DNA of 64,000 bases from Cranoglanis bouderius (Eukaryota > Chordata > Actinopteri > Siluriformes > Cranoglanididae): NCBI GenBank assembly GCA_023630585.1, contig CM042558.1:10993800-11057799 (forward strand). Reading direction: 5' to 3'. Below are positions 11,396-22,363 of the stretch, in pieces (positions within the stretch are counted from its first letter, which is position 1; every line of letters starts with the position of its first letter). A program made the position numbers and the translations under genes. The notes under the pieces are model-generated. The model saw nothing but the letters and a program-made list of their open reading frames with translations, ran no database searches and was not told the origin of the DNA.

Positions 11396-11859
11396 TATAT
11401 ATACAGTACACGCACATACAGTATGTGTGTGACGTGACTTTGGGTGTAGGTAGTGTGGTTGGTAAGGTCCTACTGGATAAAAGTTTTCTACCTAGCTCCT
11501 CATAGTTTGCAAACATTCTCAGGTAGTCAACCTCTGATGTATCTGTGTTATGAGATGCACTGGATGGCTCTGCTAGTTTTTTAGTCCTAGTAACAAGTGG
11601 TTCTATAATTTCATCAATACAATCATTTAAATTCAATAGCTCAGTCATTCCTTGGTCAGATAGTCTGGATAAGGCACAACTATTCATGTAATTGACTATA
11701 TAATCAATGCAGCACTCTTCATCGTCATTCTTTAATTCTTTGACATCGACATCTGATGCTGAGTCAATGTCTTTTGCCAACTGGAAGAGTTCAGCTGCTG
11801 TTCACCTGTAGGTCTTCTTCTTGATGTTCTAGATAAGCCTATTTCTTTCTTTGTCAGAC
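11379..11859 (-). pseudogene. Unrecognised acidic ORF with two early stops
   Basis: Minus-strand reading begins with an ATG at 11859 (MSDKERNRLI), has two in-frame stops in the first 20 codons, and is then open from 11780 to 11379. The open part is acidic and helix-like (ASDVDVKELKNDDEECCIDY; LSDQGMTELLNLNDCIDEII) and ends in low-complexity residues at a ca-rich region. I do not recognise the family. Its setting among dead transposons and the stops suggest the N-terminus of a retroelement gag/ORF1-type protein, but that is inference. No introns or splice sites were evident. Confidence 0.4.
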
Positions 11860-11954
11860 ATGATGCACTTTCACACAGATCTGGATACGTGGTCAAGGTA
11901 ATGCTGGTCACCTGCTCCCCTTAGCCTCCCCTTGGCCAAATTCCCTTAGTCATT

Positions 11955-13099
11955 CATAACAGAGGGTTAGACCAAGGAATATAGCTGTGATGTGCAGCAA
12001 AAGTTTGTTGAGCTTCACAAAATGGGAAGTGGCTATAAGAAAATAGCACAAGCATTGAAAATGCCCATTTCCACCATCAGGGCAATAATTTAGAAGTTCC
12101 AGTCAACTGGAAATGTTATGAATCAACCTGGAATTGGACATGTGTCTGTATTGTCTGAACGCACTGTGAAGAGGATGGTTCGAGTGGCCAAAGAATCTCC
12201 AAGGATCACAGCTGGAGAATTGCAAAAGTTAGTTGCATCTTCGGCTCAGAAAGTCTCCAAAACTACAATCCGAAGTCACCTACATCACCACAAGTTGTTT
12301 GGAAGGGTTTCAAGAAAAAAGCCTCTACTCTCATCCAAAAACAAACTCAAGTGTCTTCAGTTTTCCAGACACTACTGGAACTTCAAATGGGATCAGGTTC
12401 CATGTTCAGATAAAACCAAAATAGAGCTTTTTGGCAATAAATGCTAGAGGTGGTTTTGGCGCACACAGAGAGGTAGCCATATGGAAAAGTACCCACGGCT
12501 AAATATGGTGGTGCCTCTTTAATGTTTTGGGGCTGTTTTTCTGCCAGAGGACCTGGACATTTTGTTAGGATACATGGCATTATCAAGTATCAACAGAAAA
12601 CCTGACTGCCTCTGCCAGAAAGCTTAAAATAGGCCATGGTTGGATCTTCCAGCAGGACAATCATCCAAAACATACATCAAAATCAACACAAAAAATGGTT
12701 TGCTGACCACAAAATCAAAGTCCTGCTAGTCCCCTGACTTGAAACCCATAGAAAACCTGTGGGTTGAAGTGAAGAGGAGAGTCCACTAGCGTGGACCTCG
12801 AAATTTGAAGGATCTGGAGAGATTCTGTATGGAGGAATGGTCTCAGATCCCTTGCCATGTATACTCCAACCTAATGAGGCATTATAGGAGAAGACTCATA
12901 GCTGTTAGCTTGGCAAAGGGAGGTAGCACAACCTATTGACTAAAAGTTGTTGCACACCTATATTTAATAAAGATTATTTTTTTTAGTATCTTTGTGAATT
13001 CTTTAAACAAAAGATCAAAAGATTAAACAATAAACACAAATTTTCACAGCTTTCTTTGCTCATATTTACCAAGGATGCTAATATTAGTGAAGGGCACTG
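11955..13099 (+). mobile_element. Tc1-like element, decayed, 5' end missing
   Basis: Transposase remnant on the plus strand with several stops and shifts. Readable pieces: KFVELHKMGSGYKKIAQALK (near 12005-12065), the open part 12118-12447 (ERTVKRMVRVAKESPRITAG; SKTTIRSHLHHHKLFGR), then PENLWVEVKRR-like sequence carrying the catalytic Glu (near 12750) and the C-terminal NLMRHYRRRLIAV (near 12868). The right terminal repeat ends at about 13099 (gaagggcactg) and matches the right end of the element at 37332-39668, so both belong to one family. The left repeat is gone. Confidence 0.85.
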
Positions 13100-13416
13100 T
13101 GTGTATATAATAAATAAAATATATACAAATAATTTAATATCCTTGTGTCCCAAACTTGATGTATGTATACATAGTGGCAATGCACCTAAAAAAAACTTTA
13201 AATAATATAAGTTAACATAAAAATAATCAACTTTAAAAAAAAGAAGTCAACATTAAATAAAAAGTATCAACTTTAGATAAAAGAACTCAAAAAAATAAAA
13301 TTATATTACACCAAAGACCAGTATAGCAGACACTTAGAATGCTCTTAGAAAGCTTTAAATGCTCTGTGCTATAAATAATAATATTTGCTTTGTTGTTTTG
13401 TGTTATTTTAAAGGTA
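13100..13416. other. No gene; A+T-rich spacer
   Basis: Contains loosely repeated tcaactttaaa/tcaacattaaa units (13200-13290) that partly recur at 14818-14860 across the next transposon. Nothing else seen. Confidence 0.5.
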
Positions 13417-14808
13417 CAGCCATGGCCAAAAGTTTTGAGAATGACACAAATACTAATTTTTACAAAGTCTGCTGCCTCAATTTTTATGATGGCAATTTGC
13501 ATATATTCCAGAATATTATGAAGAGTGATTAGATGAATTGCAATTAATTTCAAAGTCCCTCTTTGCCATGAAAATGAACTTAATCCCAAAAAAACATGTC
13601 CACTGCATTTCAGCCTTTCCACAAAAGGACCAGCTGACATCATGTCAGTGATTCTCTCGTTAACACAGGTGAGAGTGTTAACGAGGACAAGGCTGGAGAT
13701 CACTCTGTCATGCTGATTGAGTTAGAATAACAGACTGGAAGCTTTAAAAGGAGGGTGGTGCTTGAAATGATTGTTCTTCCTCTGTTAACTATGGTTACCT
13801 GCAAGGAAACACGTGCAGCCATCATTGCTTTGCACAAAAAGGGATTCACAGGCAAGGATATTGCTGCTAGTAAGATTGCACCTAAATCAACCATTTATCG
13901 GATCATCAAGACCTTCAAGGAGAGTGGTTCAACTGTTGTGAAGAAGGCTTCAGGGCGCCCAAGAAAGTCCAGCAAGCACCAGGACCATCTCCTAAAGTTG
14001 ATCCAGCTGTGGGATCGGGGCACCACCAGTGCAGAACTTGCTCAGGAATGGCAGCAGGCAGGTGTGAGTGCATCTGCACGCACAGTAAGGCGAAAACTTT
14101 TGGAGGATGGCCTGGTGCAAGAAGGGCAGCAAAGAAGCCACTTCTCTCCAGGAAAAACATCAGGGACAGGCTGCTATTCTGCAAAAAGTACAGGGATTGG
14201 ACTGCTGAGGGCTGGGGTAATGTCATTTTCTCTGATGAATCCCCTTTCCAATTGTTTGGGATATCTAGAAAAAAGCTTGTCCGGAGAAGAAAAGGTGAGC
14301 GCTACCATCAGTCCTGTGTCATGCCAACAGTAAAGCATCCTGAGACCACTCATGTGTGGGGTTGCTTTTCAGCCAAGGGAGTGGGCTTACTCACAATTTT
14401 GCCTAAGAACACAGCCATGAATAAAGAATGGTACAAAAACATCCTCAGAGAGCAACTTCTCCCAACCATCCAAGAACAGTTTGGTGACGAACAATGCCTT
14501 TTCCAGCATGATGGGGCACCTTGCCACAAGGCAAAAGTGATAACGAAGTGGCTCAGGGAACAAAACATCGACATTTTGGGTCCATGGCCAGGAAACTCCC
14601 CAGACCTTAATCCCATTGAGAATTTGTGGTCAGTCCTCAAGAGGCGGGTGGACAAACAAAAACCCACAAACTCTGACAAACTCCAAGCACTGATTATGCA
14701 AGAATGGGCTGCCATCAGTCAGGATGTGGCCCAGAAGTTGATTGACAGCATGCCAGGGCGAATTGCAGAGGTCATTTGTGTCATTCTCAAAACTTTTGGC
14801 CACGGCTG
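13417..14808 (+). mobile_element. Tc1-like transposon of the PPTN/Passport type, 3' part deleted
   Basis: 1392 bp between TA duplications (13415-13416 and 14809-14810). Ends are short inverted repeats of about 35 bp (CAGCCATGGCCAAAAG at left; the complement of 14774-14808 at right, one mismatch seen). The sequence resembles what I remember of the fish PPTN/Passport group. The end of the transposase and most of the 3' region are missing: the coding sequence jumps from the C-terminal GRIAEV straight into the terminal repeat near 14770. Confidence 0.85.
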
Positions 14809-14815
14809 TACAGTT
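13791..14815 (+). pseudogene. Tc1 (PPTN/Passport-type) transposase, frameshifted and C-terminally truncated
   Basis: ATG at 13791 (MVTCKETRAAIIALHKKG). The paired helix-turn-helix region (FTGKDIAASKIAPKSTIYRI) and a GRPRK AT-hook-like motif are intact. One base is lost near 14120, and the reading moves to the frame open from 14009. That frame carries all catalytic residues: Asp in FSDESPF (near 14235), Asp in QHDGAPCH (near 14510) and Glu in NPIENLW (near 14615), 34 residues apart. After SMPGRIAEV the frame runs into the right terminal repeat and stops at 14816-14818. Not functional as it stands. Confidence 0.9.
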
Positions 14816-15746
14816 TGAACAAAGAGTCACCTTTAAAAAAAGCAGTCAATTTTAAATAAAAAGAGTCTAATCCTTTGGAGAGAGGATCTGTGATCCTTCA
14901 GAGAGATAGCGTCAGCTATATGGAAAAATAGCTTCTGTGATGCTTCAGATAGACCACATATGCATTATGCAGTATAATATTTCATAGATGGGAGGTTCTG
15001 ACAGTAGGGGCTGCAAGCATTGAGAGACAGGAAGGGCTCTGAGAATTGACAAACAGGAATTTTAGTGAGCACTGAGAGATAGGAAGCATTGAGTGATGGG
15101 AATGACTTTAAGAGCCCCTTCAAAATAGTTTTTGAAGATTATTTGAACTATGTCTATGCTAATGAAAAAATGCCTGCAGCAACAGGTGTACTTCAAAATC
15201 AGAATAAGTACAGAATAACAGCTGCTCCTAAATTAAACAGTTGGCAACCTGGGACGCTTTTGTCAGTTATTAGGCCCTTTGTTCATAATTTGATTGTGAT
15301 TCTTATCCCTTTAACCTTCTTCTCAACCATTTGGTAGAGCACATTTTGAGTTAATACATCTTATTGAAAAATGTGTTGAACTTAATTTAGCCTGATTGAG
15401 CCATCCCTACCACTTGGTTTAGGTATATTTTATGCTAAAATTTGAGCTTTCTCTGTGTCTGTTGTGAAACACTTAATAACTGAACAGAAGTGTCACCTTG
15501 GGACTTGGTTACAGCCTGCCAGAACTCCCAAAATAACACGACCAAGTATTTAGGACATCACAAACCAAATATTTTTACCATAAAAAAATCATGTTCCGAC
15601 AAGGCAACAGTAAAATACAGCTGACAGGGTGGAAACAATGGTTAATTCATAGTTTATTTATATAACTTACTAAAATGAAACTTTTTAGTTAAAAAAACAA
15701 AAAAAAAACCCCACAAAAAAAAAGAAAATGAACCTATTTTGCCCTC
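14811..15746. other. No gene supported
   Basis: A+T-rich. An 82-codon open frame at 15089-15337 has no recognisable motif and no coding signature; I treat it as chance. An A-rich tract with ccccaca lies at 15690-15725. Confidence 0.45.
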
Positions 15747-16035
15747 TGTCATGTAAATACCGGAGAAGGACTACCATTCCCATCAGCCACTGCCCCTAGT
15801 CACATGTCTTGTTTCGCCTGATTCATGTTATTGGCTCATTAGCACTTATGTATGTAGTATTGTTTGGTCTGTCTATTTGTACCACCTTATGCTCGCTATT
15901 ATTTTATGTTTCCTGTGTGTTTTTCTTTGTATTTTGCCATGTGTTCTAGAGTTCTTGTTTTTTGTTGTATATATATATTAAATGTTCCACTATCTTTATC
16001 TGCACTTGCATCCATCTCTACCTACAATCGTGACA
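15747..16035 (+). repeat. Solo LTR with 5-bp duplication
   Basis: 289 bp from TGTCATGTAA to ATCGTGACA, flanked by ccctc on both sides (15742-15746 and 16036-16040). The right end (cttgcatccatctctacc...cgtgaca) resembles the end of the gypsy LTR at 21887, so it is a related short LTR; a poly(A)-type attaaa lies near 15979. Confidence 0.85.
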
Positions 16036-16040
16036 CCCTC

Positions 16041-16875
16041 TAACCAAACAGGCTAAGCCCAGATGTCTACTTCTTTTGTATGGAGAAGATTATGTATCAG
16101 AGAGAACAACAATTTTACTGAAGGACAATGTGAAATGCAATACACAGATGGTATCGTTTTTCATGTGAGATATCATGAGGACAATGCTCAGGCTGAGCTC
16201 CTGGTAGCCACACCTCGACCTAGGAAATGTAGCTGAGTTCATATGCCACCTGAGAATGGTGTTCGGGTGGGCTGAGTTTAACCATAACCTGGGAGGGCCA
16301 GCCTGATGGCTTCACCAGGTACTATGAGGAGAGGAAGGATGAAGATGAAGAGGAAGTGAAATCTCCAGCAGAGCTCCAGCCAAAGGCCCATAGGACAGAC
16401 TCCCCTGCAGAGCTCCCTACAGAGACTGATGATGCGGCCTCCCCTGCAGAAATCCTTCCAGAGGCCAACAGGACATTCTCCACAACCGAGTTCCAGCCAG
16501 AGTCCAACGTGGCAGCGTCCCCTGAAGAGCTCTTTCCAGAGGCCGACAGGGCAGCTTCACCAGCCAAGCTATTGCCAGAGGCTGACGGGGTGACCCTCAC
16601 ATGCATAGCTCCCTCCAGAGGCCGACAGGGCAGCCTCTCCAGCCAAGCTCCAGCTAGAGGCAGATGGGGCAGCCTCTCCAGCCAGAGGCCAACGGGGCAG
16701 CCTTCACTGCCAAGCTCCAACCAGAGGCCGACGGGGCGCCCTTCCCAACTGAGCTCCCTCTGGAGGCCGATGAGTTGGCCTCCCCTTTTATGCTCCTGAC
16801 AGAGGCTAATGGCTTGGCCTCCCAAGTCCTGCTCAGCCTCAATTGACCTTGGAGAGCCTGTCCCAGCCCCGCCAC
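16041..16875 (+). pseudogene. Decayed ORF with Ser-Pro-Ala-Glu-Leu tandem repeats
   Basis: Plus-strand open frame 16356-16799 encodes tandem variants of SPAELQPEADRAA, about 11-13 residues per unit (for example SPEELFPEADRAASPAKLLP), until a frameshift near 16600; further units continue in another frame to about 16845. At DNA level this is a degenerate minisatellite of 33-39 bp units. Upstream (16190-16320) are scraps of coding-like sequence with stops. I do not recognise the protein; a disordered linker of a retroelement gag or a host repeat gene are both possible. Confidence 0.45.
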
Positions 16876-17523
16876 CTGATGTTCTTTTGGTGATGTGCTT
16901 TTCTTGTACCAAACAAACATTTTGGAATTATGAAATTATTATACCTCTTGGAATTGGTCTCATCAGACCATAACACATTTTGCCACATGGTTTGGGGTAA
17001 TTTAGTTGAGCCTGGATATTTGTGTCCCATGGTACATCTAATGTTTTGGAATTTTTTTTATATTTCTCTCCTGATCGATACCTTTCAACAGTGAGACTCT
17101 GCATAGGCTATGTAAGCTCTTTGCAGACCATGGCTTCAGCAGACAGATGAAACCAAGAAGATGTGAAGAAAGTCCTACAGAAACAGCTGATCTTTTTTGG
17201 GGGTAAATCAGAATAATTTCACCGATGACAGCTGTATGATAATTACTTTTGAAGATGAGATTGAATTTGATTGGTTCATTCTGAACACAGCCACATCCAA
17301 TTATAAAAGGGTGTGCACACTTAAGCAACCAGGTTATTGTAAGTTTTTTATTTTTCCTATTTTTCCTTAAAATGTTTCTGATTATTTTTCACTTGATTGT
17401 TATATGTTGTAATTTCATATTGAGGGTGGAAAATGTTCTGACATGATTGATCTTGGTTTCATTTTTTTACATCACAAAAACCTATCATTTTAACAGGGGT
17501 GTGTAGATGTTTTATATCCACTG
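16876..17523 (-). mobile_element. Tc1-like element, 5' half only
   Basis: Antisense remnant. Its outer end is the terminal repeat at 17350-17523 (aacaggggtgtgtagatg...tatccactg, followed by TA). Antisense N-terminal transposase occupies about 17040-17160, and the piece with the first catalytic Asp, NVLWSDET, lies near 16955-16975 with FGTRKAHHQKN near 16880-16915. The half coding for the other catalytic residues is absent; the Ser-Pro repeat block stands in its place. Confidence 0.8.
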
Positions 17524-17525
17524 TA

Positions 17526-18133
17526 GATCTTTTAGGTTGTGAGTAAATGTTTGTGTAAATGAAGCCAAAATACAATTTCCACCAGATTTAAATTCTCTGG
17601 TTAGTGTATATGCATACATATTTTATTTTTGTAATGTCTATTTAACATACATATACAATATATTCTGCCACATTCTGTATATTTGCAACTGATCACATTG
17701 TACAAGGCCCTAAAAGCAAGAGCATGTAGTCTGTAGGAATGTATACTGTATGTGTAGAAATAAAGGCTTTCTTCTTCTACTTCTTCAATTAAATTTTCAA
17801 TTAAACTTTTATTTGTATGGCACTTTTAACAATGGAGATTTACAGAAATATATAAATTCCAGACATAACATTTAAATTTATAAATTGATTATAATCGTCT
17901 AATGAGCAAGCCAGAGGCGACAAGAGAAAACTCCCTGAGACAATATGAGGAAGCAACCTTGAGATGAACCAGACTCAAAAGGGAACCCATCCTCATCTGG
18001 GTGACACAAGATAGTTTGATTGTAAATAATTTTATACTTAGCCTTCTTCTTATATTTATATCTTTAAATAATGGCTTTTACACACTTTTGTTTATTATAT
18101 ATTAAAAAGGGAGCCATTTTGGATTACGGTTTC
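17526..18133. repeat. Interspersed repeat at 17795-18010, otherwise nothing seen
   Basis: Bases 17795-18010 (landmarks gagcaagccagaggcgac and gggaacccatcctcatctgg) match a repeat I know to be common in fish genomes but cannot place in a class. The rest is A+T-rich without features. Confidence 0.5.
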
Positions 18134-18187
18134 GACTGCACTTGCATCTGTCTCAGCTATCATTGTGACAGATTACTTCGCCCTCCC

Positions 18188-19033
18188 TATGGATGCAGCA
18201 GGAGAAATGCGGCAAGCCATCACGGCTCATGGACAGCTATTAGGAGAGCAACAGCAGCGTCTGGTGGATATCGATAACAATCCCAACCTCCTATCTCAAG
18301 CCGTCACTGCCAATACTGTGCGTGGTGTCTCTGCCCCCCAAGCTACCGTCTCTACCCATTGAGCTCCCATCCCCACACCAGTGAAATTCGCCGGTGATTC
18401 GTCACTTTGTAAGGGATTTATTTTGGAATGCTCCCTTTATTTTGCCTGTCACGAAGGAATGTCCGAAGCAGAGAAATTGCTTGGTTCATGAATTTACTCA
18501 CTGATAAGGCCTTAAAATGGGCTACGGTCACATGGGAGATTGGAGGCGAGCCGATGGCTTCATATGCTCAGTTCACCGAAATGTTCCACTGAGTTTTTGA
18601 CCATTCGCCAGAGAGCAAAGAGGTGGGCAAACTTCTCCTTACCCTATGCCAAGGTTCACGCAGAGTTTCCAAATTCGCCCTTGAATTTCACACTATTGCG
18701 GCTGGAAGTGGATGGAATGACGCTGCTCTGAAAGCCGCATTCCGACAGGGTCTCAACCCGGAAATACTTACAGAAATGGCATGCAGAGATGAACCACTCA
18801 GGCTGGATTCACTTATTGACCTAGCCATACGGCTGGACCACCTGCTTCACAGCCGTAGTTACAACCCTGGACTAGGGAGTTTTCTGAGAATGAACGCCCC
18901 GGTCGAACCCATGCAGCTGGGGCGCACTAAGATCAGTGAGGAGGAGAGAGAGAGGAGATGCCGTGAACACAGATGTTTCTACTGTGGTAGTTCTGACCAC
19001 CTCATCGGACTCTGTCCTCTGTGCTTCAAGTGA
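18188..19033 (+). pseudogene. gag of the chromovirus, broken
   Basis: Reading starts at the ATG at 18188 (MDAAGEMRQAITAHGQ), typical of fish chromovirus gag, and is broken by several stops and shifts between 18360 and 18620. The last part is open from 18623: capsid-like RVSKFALEFHTIAAGSGWND, and a CCHC zinc knuckle CFYCGSSDHLIGLC (near 18975-19015) spaced C-x2-C-x4-H-x4-C, which binds element RNA. The reading ends at 19033. Confidence 0.85.
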
Positions 19034-19045
19034 ACTGCCAAATCC

Positions 19046-19620
19046 ATGCCATCTGTGAGTGGAAGTGCTCCAACCCGCTATGCAACGGTGAGTCATGACC
19101 AAATTCACTCTCTCCAAGCATTTACGCTACCAGTCATGGTGCAACTCTCAGGTGTGGTTTCTCTCTTAACAGCATTAATCGACAACTTCATGGACATGGA
19201 GACAGTGAACTGCCTCAATGTTCCCGTATAATGTCTGTCATGTCCACAAAAAATTCATGCCATTGACGGAGATCGAAGATGGCATCATTCACTTCCACAC
19301 TGCACCCATCCTATTCAAAGTCTCTGCACTTCATCAGGAGGAGATCACGTTCCTGGTCACCATCACAAAGAAACATCCCATCATATTGGAGTTCCCCTGG
19401 ATGTGTATCTACAACCCCCAAATCTCGTTGCGACACAGAGAGATCACGAAGTGGTCTAATTACTGCCACCAACATTCTCTGCAATCCCCACAGCTCTGTC
19501 TAGCATCCACATGGGTGGAGAGTCCAGAACAATCCACACCACTATTCATCCCTCCGGAGTACCAGGACCTTGGTGACATTTTCAGCAAAGCCAAAGCCCA
19601 AGGATTACCCCCGCACCGTT
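19046..19620 (+). pseudogene. Protease region, active site deleted
   Basis: The spacing after gag and the residues ALIDNFMDMETV (near 19170-19205) mark the retroelement protease. The expected D-S/T-G catalytic triad after ALID is missing: a few codons are deleted so ALID joins NFMD directly. Pieces of the following linker (VTITKKHPIILEFPWM, near 19345-19400) are open in frame 19218-19625. It cannot cleave. Confidence 0.75.
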
Positions 19621-19679
19621 CGTAAGACTGTGCCATCGAACTGCATCCAGGAAGCACACCTCCCCGTAACAGGGTCTAC

Positions 19680-19955
19680 CCCCTTTCCTTCAAGGAACAA
19701 GAAGCTATGGGGGAATATATACAGGAGGGATTGCAACAGCGGTGCATTCGCCCATCCACGTCTCCTGCTTCTGCTGGGTTCTTTTTTGTGGAGAAAAAAG
19801 GGGGAGGCCTACGACCATGTATCGATTATCATGGACTCAATCAAGTCACCATAAAGTATCATTATCTATTACCTCTGGTTCCAGCAACACTTCGTTCCGC
19901 TCAAATCTTCAGTTTACCCTCTCCTACCGATCACTAAGGCCGAAGCCCTTTCACA
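19680..19955 (+). pseudogene. Reverse transcriptase scrap
   Basis: Contains only the first RT fingers motifs: EYIQEGLQQRCIRPSTSPAS (near 19710-19770), FFFVEKKGGGLRPCIDYHGL and NQVTIKYHYLLPL (to about 19880). Then the sequence jumps near 19935 to a KAEALS motif that normally closes RNase H. The catalytic YxDD box and all of RNase H are deleted. Confidence 0.85.
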
Positions 19956-20016
19956 TCTTCATGGGCCCAATCTACCGTGAGATTCAAAGGAGCACATTCT
20001 TCCTCAATCATGCTTC

Positions 20017-21615
20017 GTGGGAGCTATATCCTGGGAGTCGGATCAAGCCATAGCACGCACTCCGCCCCAACACATTCCAAGATCATGCCCACCCACCAAG
20101 ATATCCGTGCCAAGCCATCTACGATTGCAGCTAGTAAAATGGGCGCATAACTCCCTTGCCACAGGGCACCCAGGAACACAACGCACGTACCAATTACAAC
20201 AGGATAAATACTGGTGGCCAAACATGCTTGCGGAAGTAAGCTGCATAGTCTCGTTCTGCTCCACCTGTGCCCGAGCCAAGGTCCCCCGAACCTTGCCCAC
20301 CAGGAAGCTTCAGCCCTTACCCATACCACAGAGACCCTGGTCACACATTGCTATTGACTTTATCACTGACCTCCCAGAATACCAGGGCTATACCACCATC
20401 TTAAACGTCATTGACCGATTTTCTAAATCCCTACGACTCATTCCATTGCCCAGCCTGCCCACAGCCTTCATCACTGCTGAACTTCTGTTCATTCATGTTT
20501 TCAGATACTTTGGGATCCCAGAGGATATAGTCAGCGACAGAGGCACTCAATTCACCTCACGCGTATGGGCAAGTTTTATGAAAAAATTAGGAGTGTCGAT
20601 CAGTTTAACCTCAGGCTATCACCCACAAACCAATGGACAGGTGGAGAGGGTCAATCAGGAGACAGGCCGGTTCCTTAGAACTTTCTGTGCTGACAACCAG
20701 GAGGATTTAGCTCAGTTTCTACCCTGGGCTGAGTATGCTCAAAACTCCCTCAGACATCTGCTACTCAGCTCACACCTTTCCAATGTATACTTGGGTATCA
20801 ACCACCCCTGGAACGCCACTCCCACCGACTCTCCAGCAGTTGATCATTTGTTTCAAAGAAGTGAACAGGTATGGGAAACCACACACCAATGTCTAGAAAG
20901 AGTGGCACGAACTAACAAAACCAACGCAGACTGACACCGAGGAGAGAACCCCCACTACAAGCCAGGAGACAGAGTTTGGCTAGCCACCAAAGACTTCCGT
21001 CAACCACAAACCTGCAGAAAACTTTGCCACAGGTACATAGGCCCCTTCAAAATCCTAAAACAAATTAATGATGTCACCTACAGACTGGACTTGCCACAAC
21101 ACTACCGCATTGCCCCATCCTTTCATGTATCTAGATTAAAACCAGTCCAACAAGGTCCCCTAGCCACGGACACACCTCCAGCTACTCCTCCAGCTCCCCT
21201 AGAAATTGAAGGTCAACCTGCTTATCTGGTAAAATCCATACTAGATTCTCACTGCAGAAGAGGTAAACTAGAGTACCTGATTGACTGGGAAGGGTACGGG
21301 CCAGAGGAGCAGTGCTGGGTACCAGCACACGACATCCTCGACCCCAATCTGCGCAGAGAATTCCATGCCAACCATCCTGAACGCCCAGACCCAAGACCCA
21401 GAATCACCAGTGCTCCCGGAGTGAGCCCCTTCGGGGAGGGTTATGTCAACTCAAGCTTTGAACTCCAGTTCCCAGAATACAATGCAGCCTACAAACATAG
21501 CTGCTGCAGACTACAATTCCCAACTCCATACACCGGCACATTCTCAGTCTCCGGAGTTCTAATTATCACACAGCTGCTGCCCATTACACACATACACTCA
21601 CACCACCCTTTATAA
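20017..21615 (+). pseudogene. Chromovirus integrase with chromodomain, single stop codon
   Basis: One frame from 20017 to 21615 interrupted only by tga at 20932-20934. Domains: HHCC zinc domain (HNSLATGH near 20145, CSTCARAK near 20260), DDE catalytic core with Asp in AIDFITDLP (near 20355), Asp in VSDRGTQF (near 20535) and Glu in GQVERVNQE (near 20645), then the GPY-like FHVSRLKPV region (near 21125) and a chromodomain (AYLVKSILDS to FHANHPERP, about 21215-21380) that in this family reads histone marks for targeting. The frame runs into the 3' LTR. The stop is a likely CGA-to-TGA change. This is by far the best preserved part of the element. Confidence 0.92.
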
Positions 21616-21887
21616 AGGACATTCAGTCACTAGGACTTTGCGAAGTAACGCTCATTGTGCATACTCTGACTTACCAAGCCTTTATCCCGTCTAGCTATTC
21701 TGGTTTTGATATTTTGATTGTTCCTGTTTTTCTGAGATTCTGTTTTTGTCTACACTTTCCTGTTTGCTGATCGCCTGACCCTTTGCTTGTCTTGACCTTG
21801 AACTTGCCTAAAGTATTGGATTTGTTTTCTGAACTGCCATCATTAAAACGACTACACTTGCATCTGTCTCAGCCTATCATTGTGACA
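21444..21887 (+). repeat. 3' LTR of the chromovirus
   Basis: 444 bp from TGTCAACT to TTGTGACA, preceded by a purine-rich ggggaggg tract (21434-21440). A tttataaagg TATA-type box is near 21609-21618 and attaaaac near 21842-21848 may serve as poly(A) signal. Confidence 0.88.
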
Positions 21888-22313
21888 CTATTACTTTTTT
21901 GGTTTTGTTTTGTTTTACATGATGTTACCTTGTGCTGTTTCATGCTGTGAAAAGCATCTACATAAAATAACCTTGCTTCAAAAAATAACATTTTATTTAG
22001 GAAGTAATGTCACAAAAGGTCATACCTCACACAGGATAAATTCAATACAAATAATCTTTTTTATTTGTTTCTTTATTATTTTATTTGACAAAATTTACAA
22101 CTTGCTTGTGAAATTAAACAAATGCAATTAAACTGAGATCTTTTTGTCTCTAACACTTGATATTAAACCAGAAACTAGAAAACAAGAGTCCTATAGTTTG
22201 TATTTGTGACTGCCCAAACAAAGTTAAGTGATAGTCAACAGTGTTAACAAATTAATAGAATTTACGGTATATAAACTGAAACACGTGGAAATTACTGTGT
22301 GGAGAAGCATCAT

Positions 22314-22336
22314 TTTATTGAATTTTTGATTTTATT
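22314..22336 (-). terminator. chia: Poly(A) signals of chia
   Basis: Two AATAAA hexamers on the minus strand at 22336-22331 and 22319-22314, 28 and 45 bases after the stop codon. Confidence 0.75.
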
Positions 22337-22363
22337 GAATATTTTGACATGTCTTCTGGCTTC

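Larger units (their letters stand above)
18134..21887 (+). mobile_element. Ty3/gypsy chromovirus, internally deleted, 5' LTR nearly lost
   Basis: Order on the plus strand: last 37 bp of the 5' LTR (18134-18170), gag, protease remnant, RT scrap, integrase with chromodomain, 3' LTR (21444-21887). The surviving end of the 5' LTR matches the end of the 3' LTR almost base for base. The layout and the C-terminal chromodomain place it in the chromovirus branch, as in fish sushi-like elements (family knowledge). No tRNA primer site follows the 5' LTR; gag starts within about 20 bp, which fits the self-priming proposed for that group. Stops and large deletions make it inert. Confidence 0.9.

Noticed and set aside
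15089..15337. 82-codon plus-strand ORF
   Set aside because: Isolated in A+T-rich DNA, no family resemblance, no start context or splice signals.
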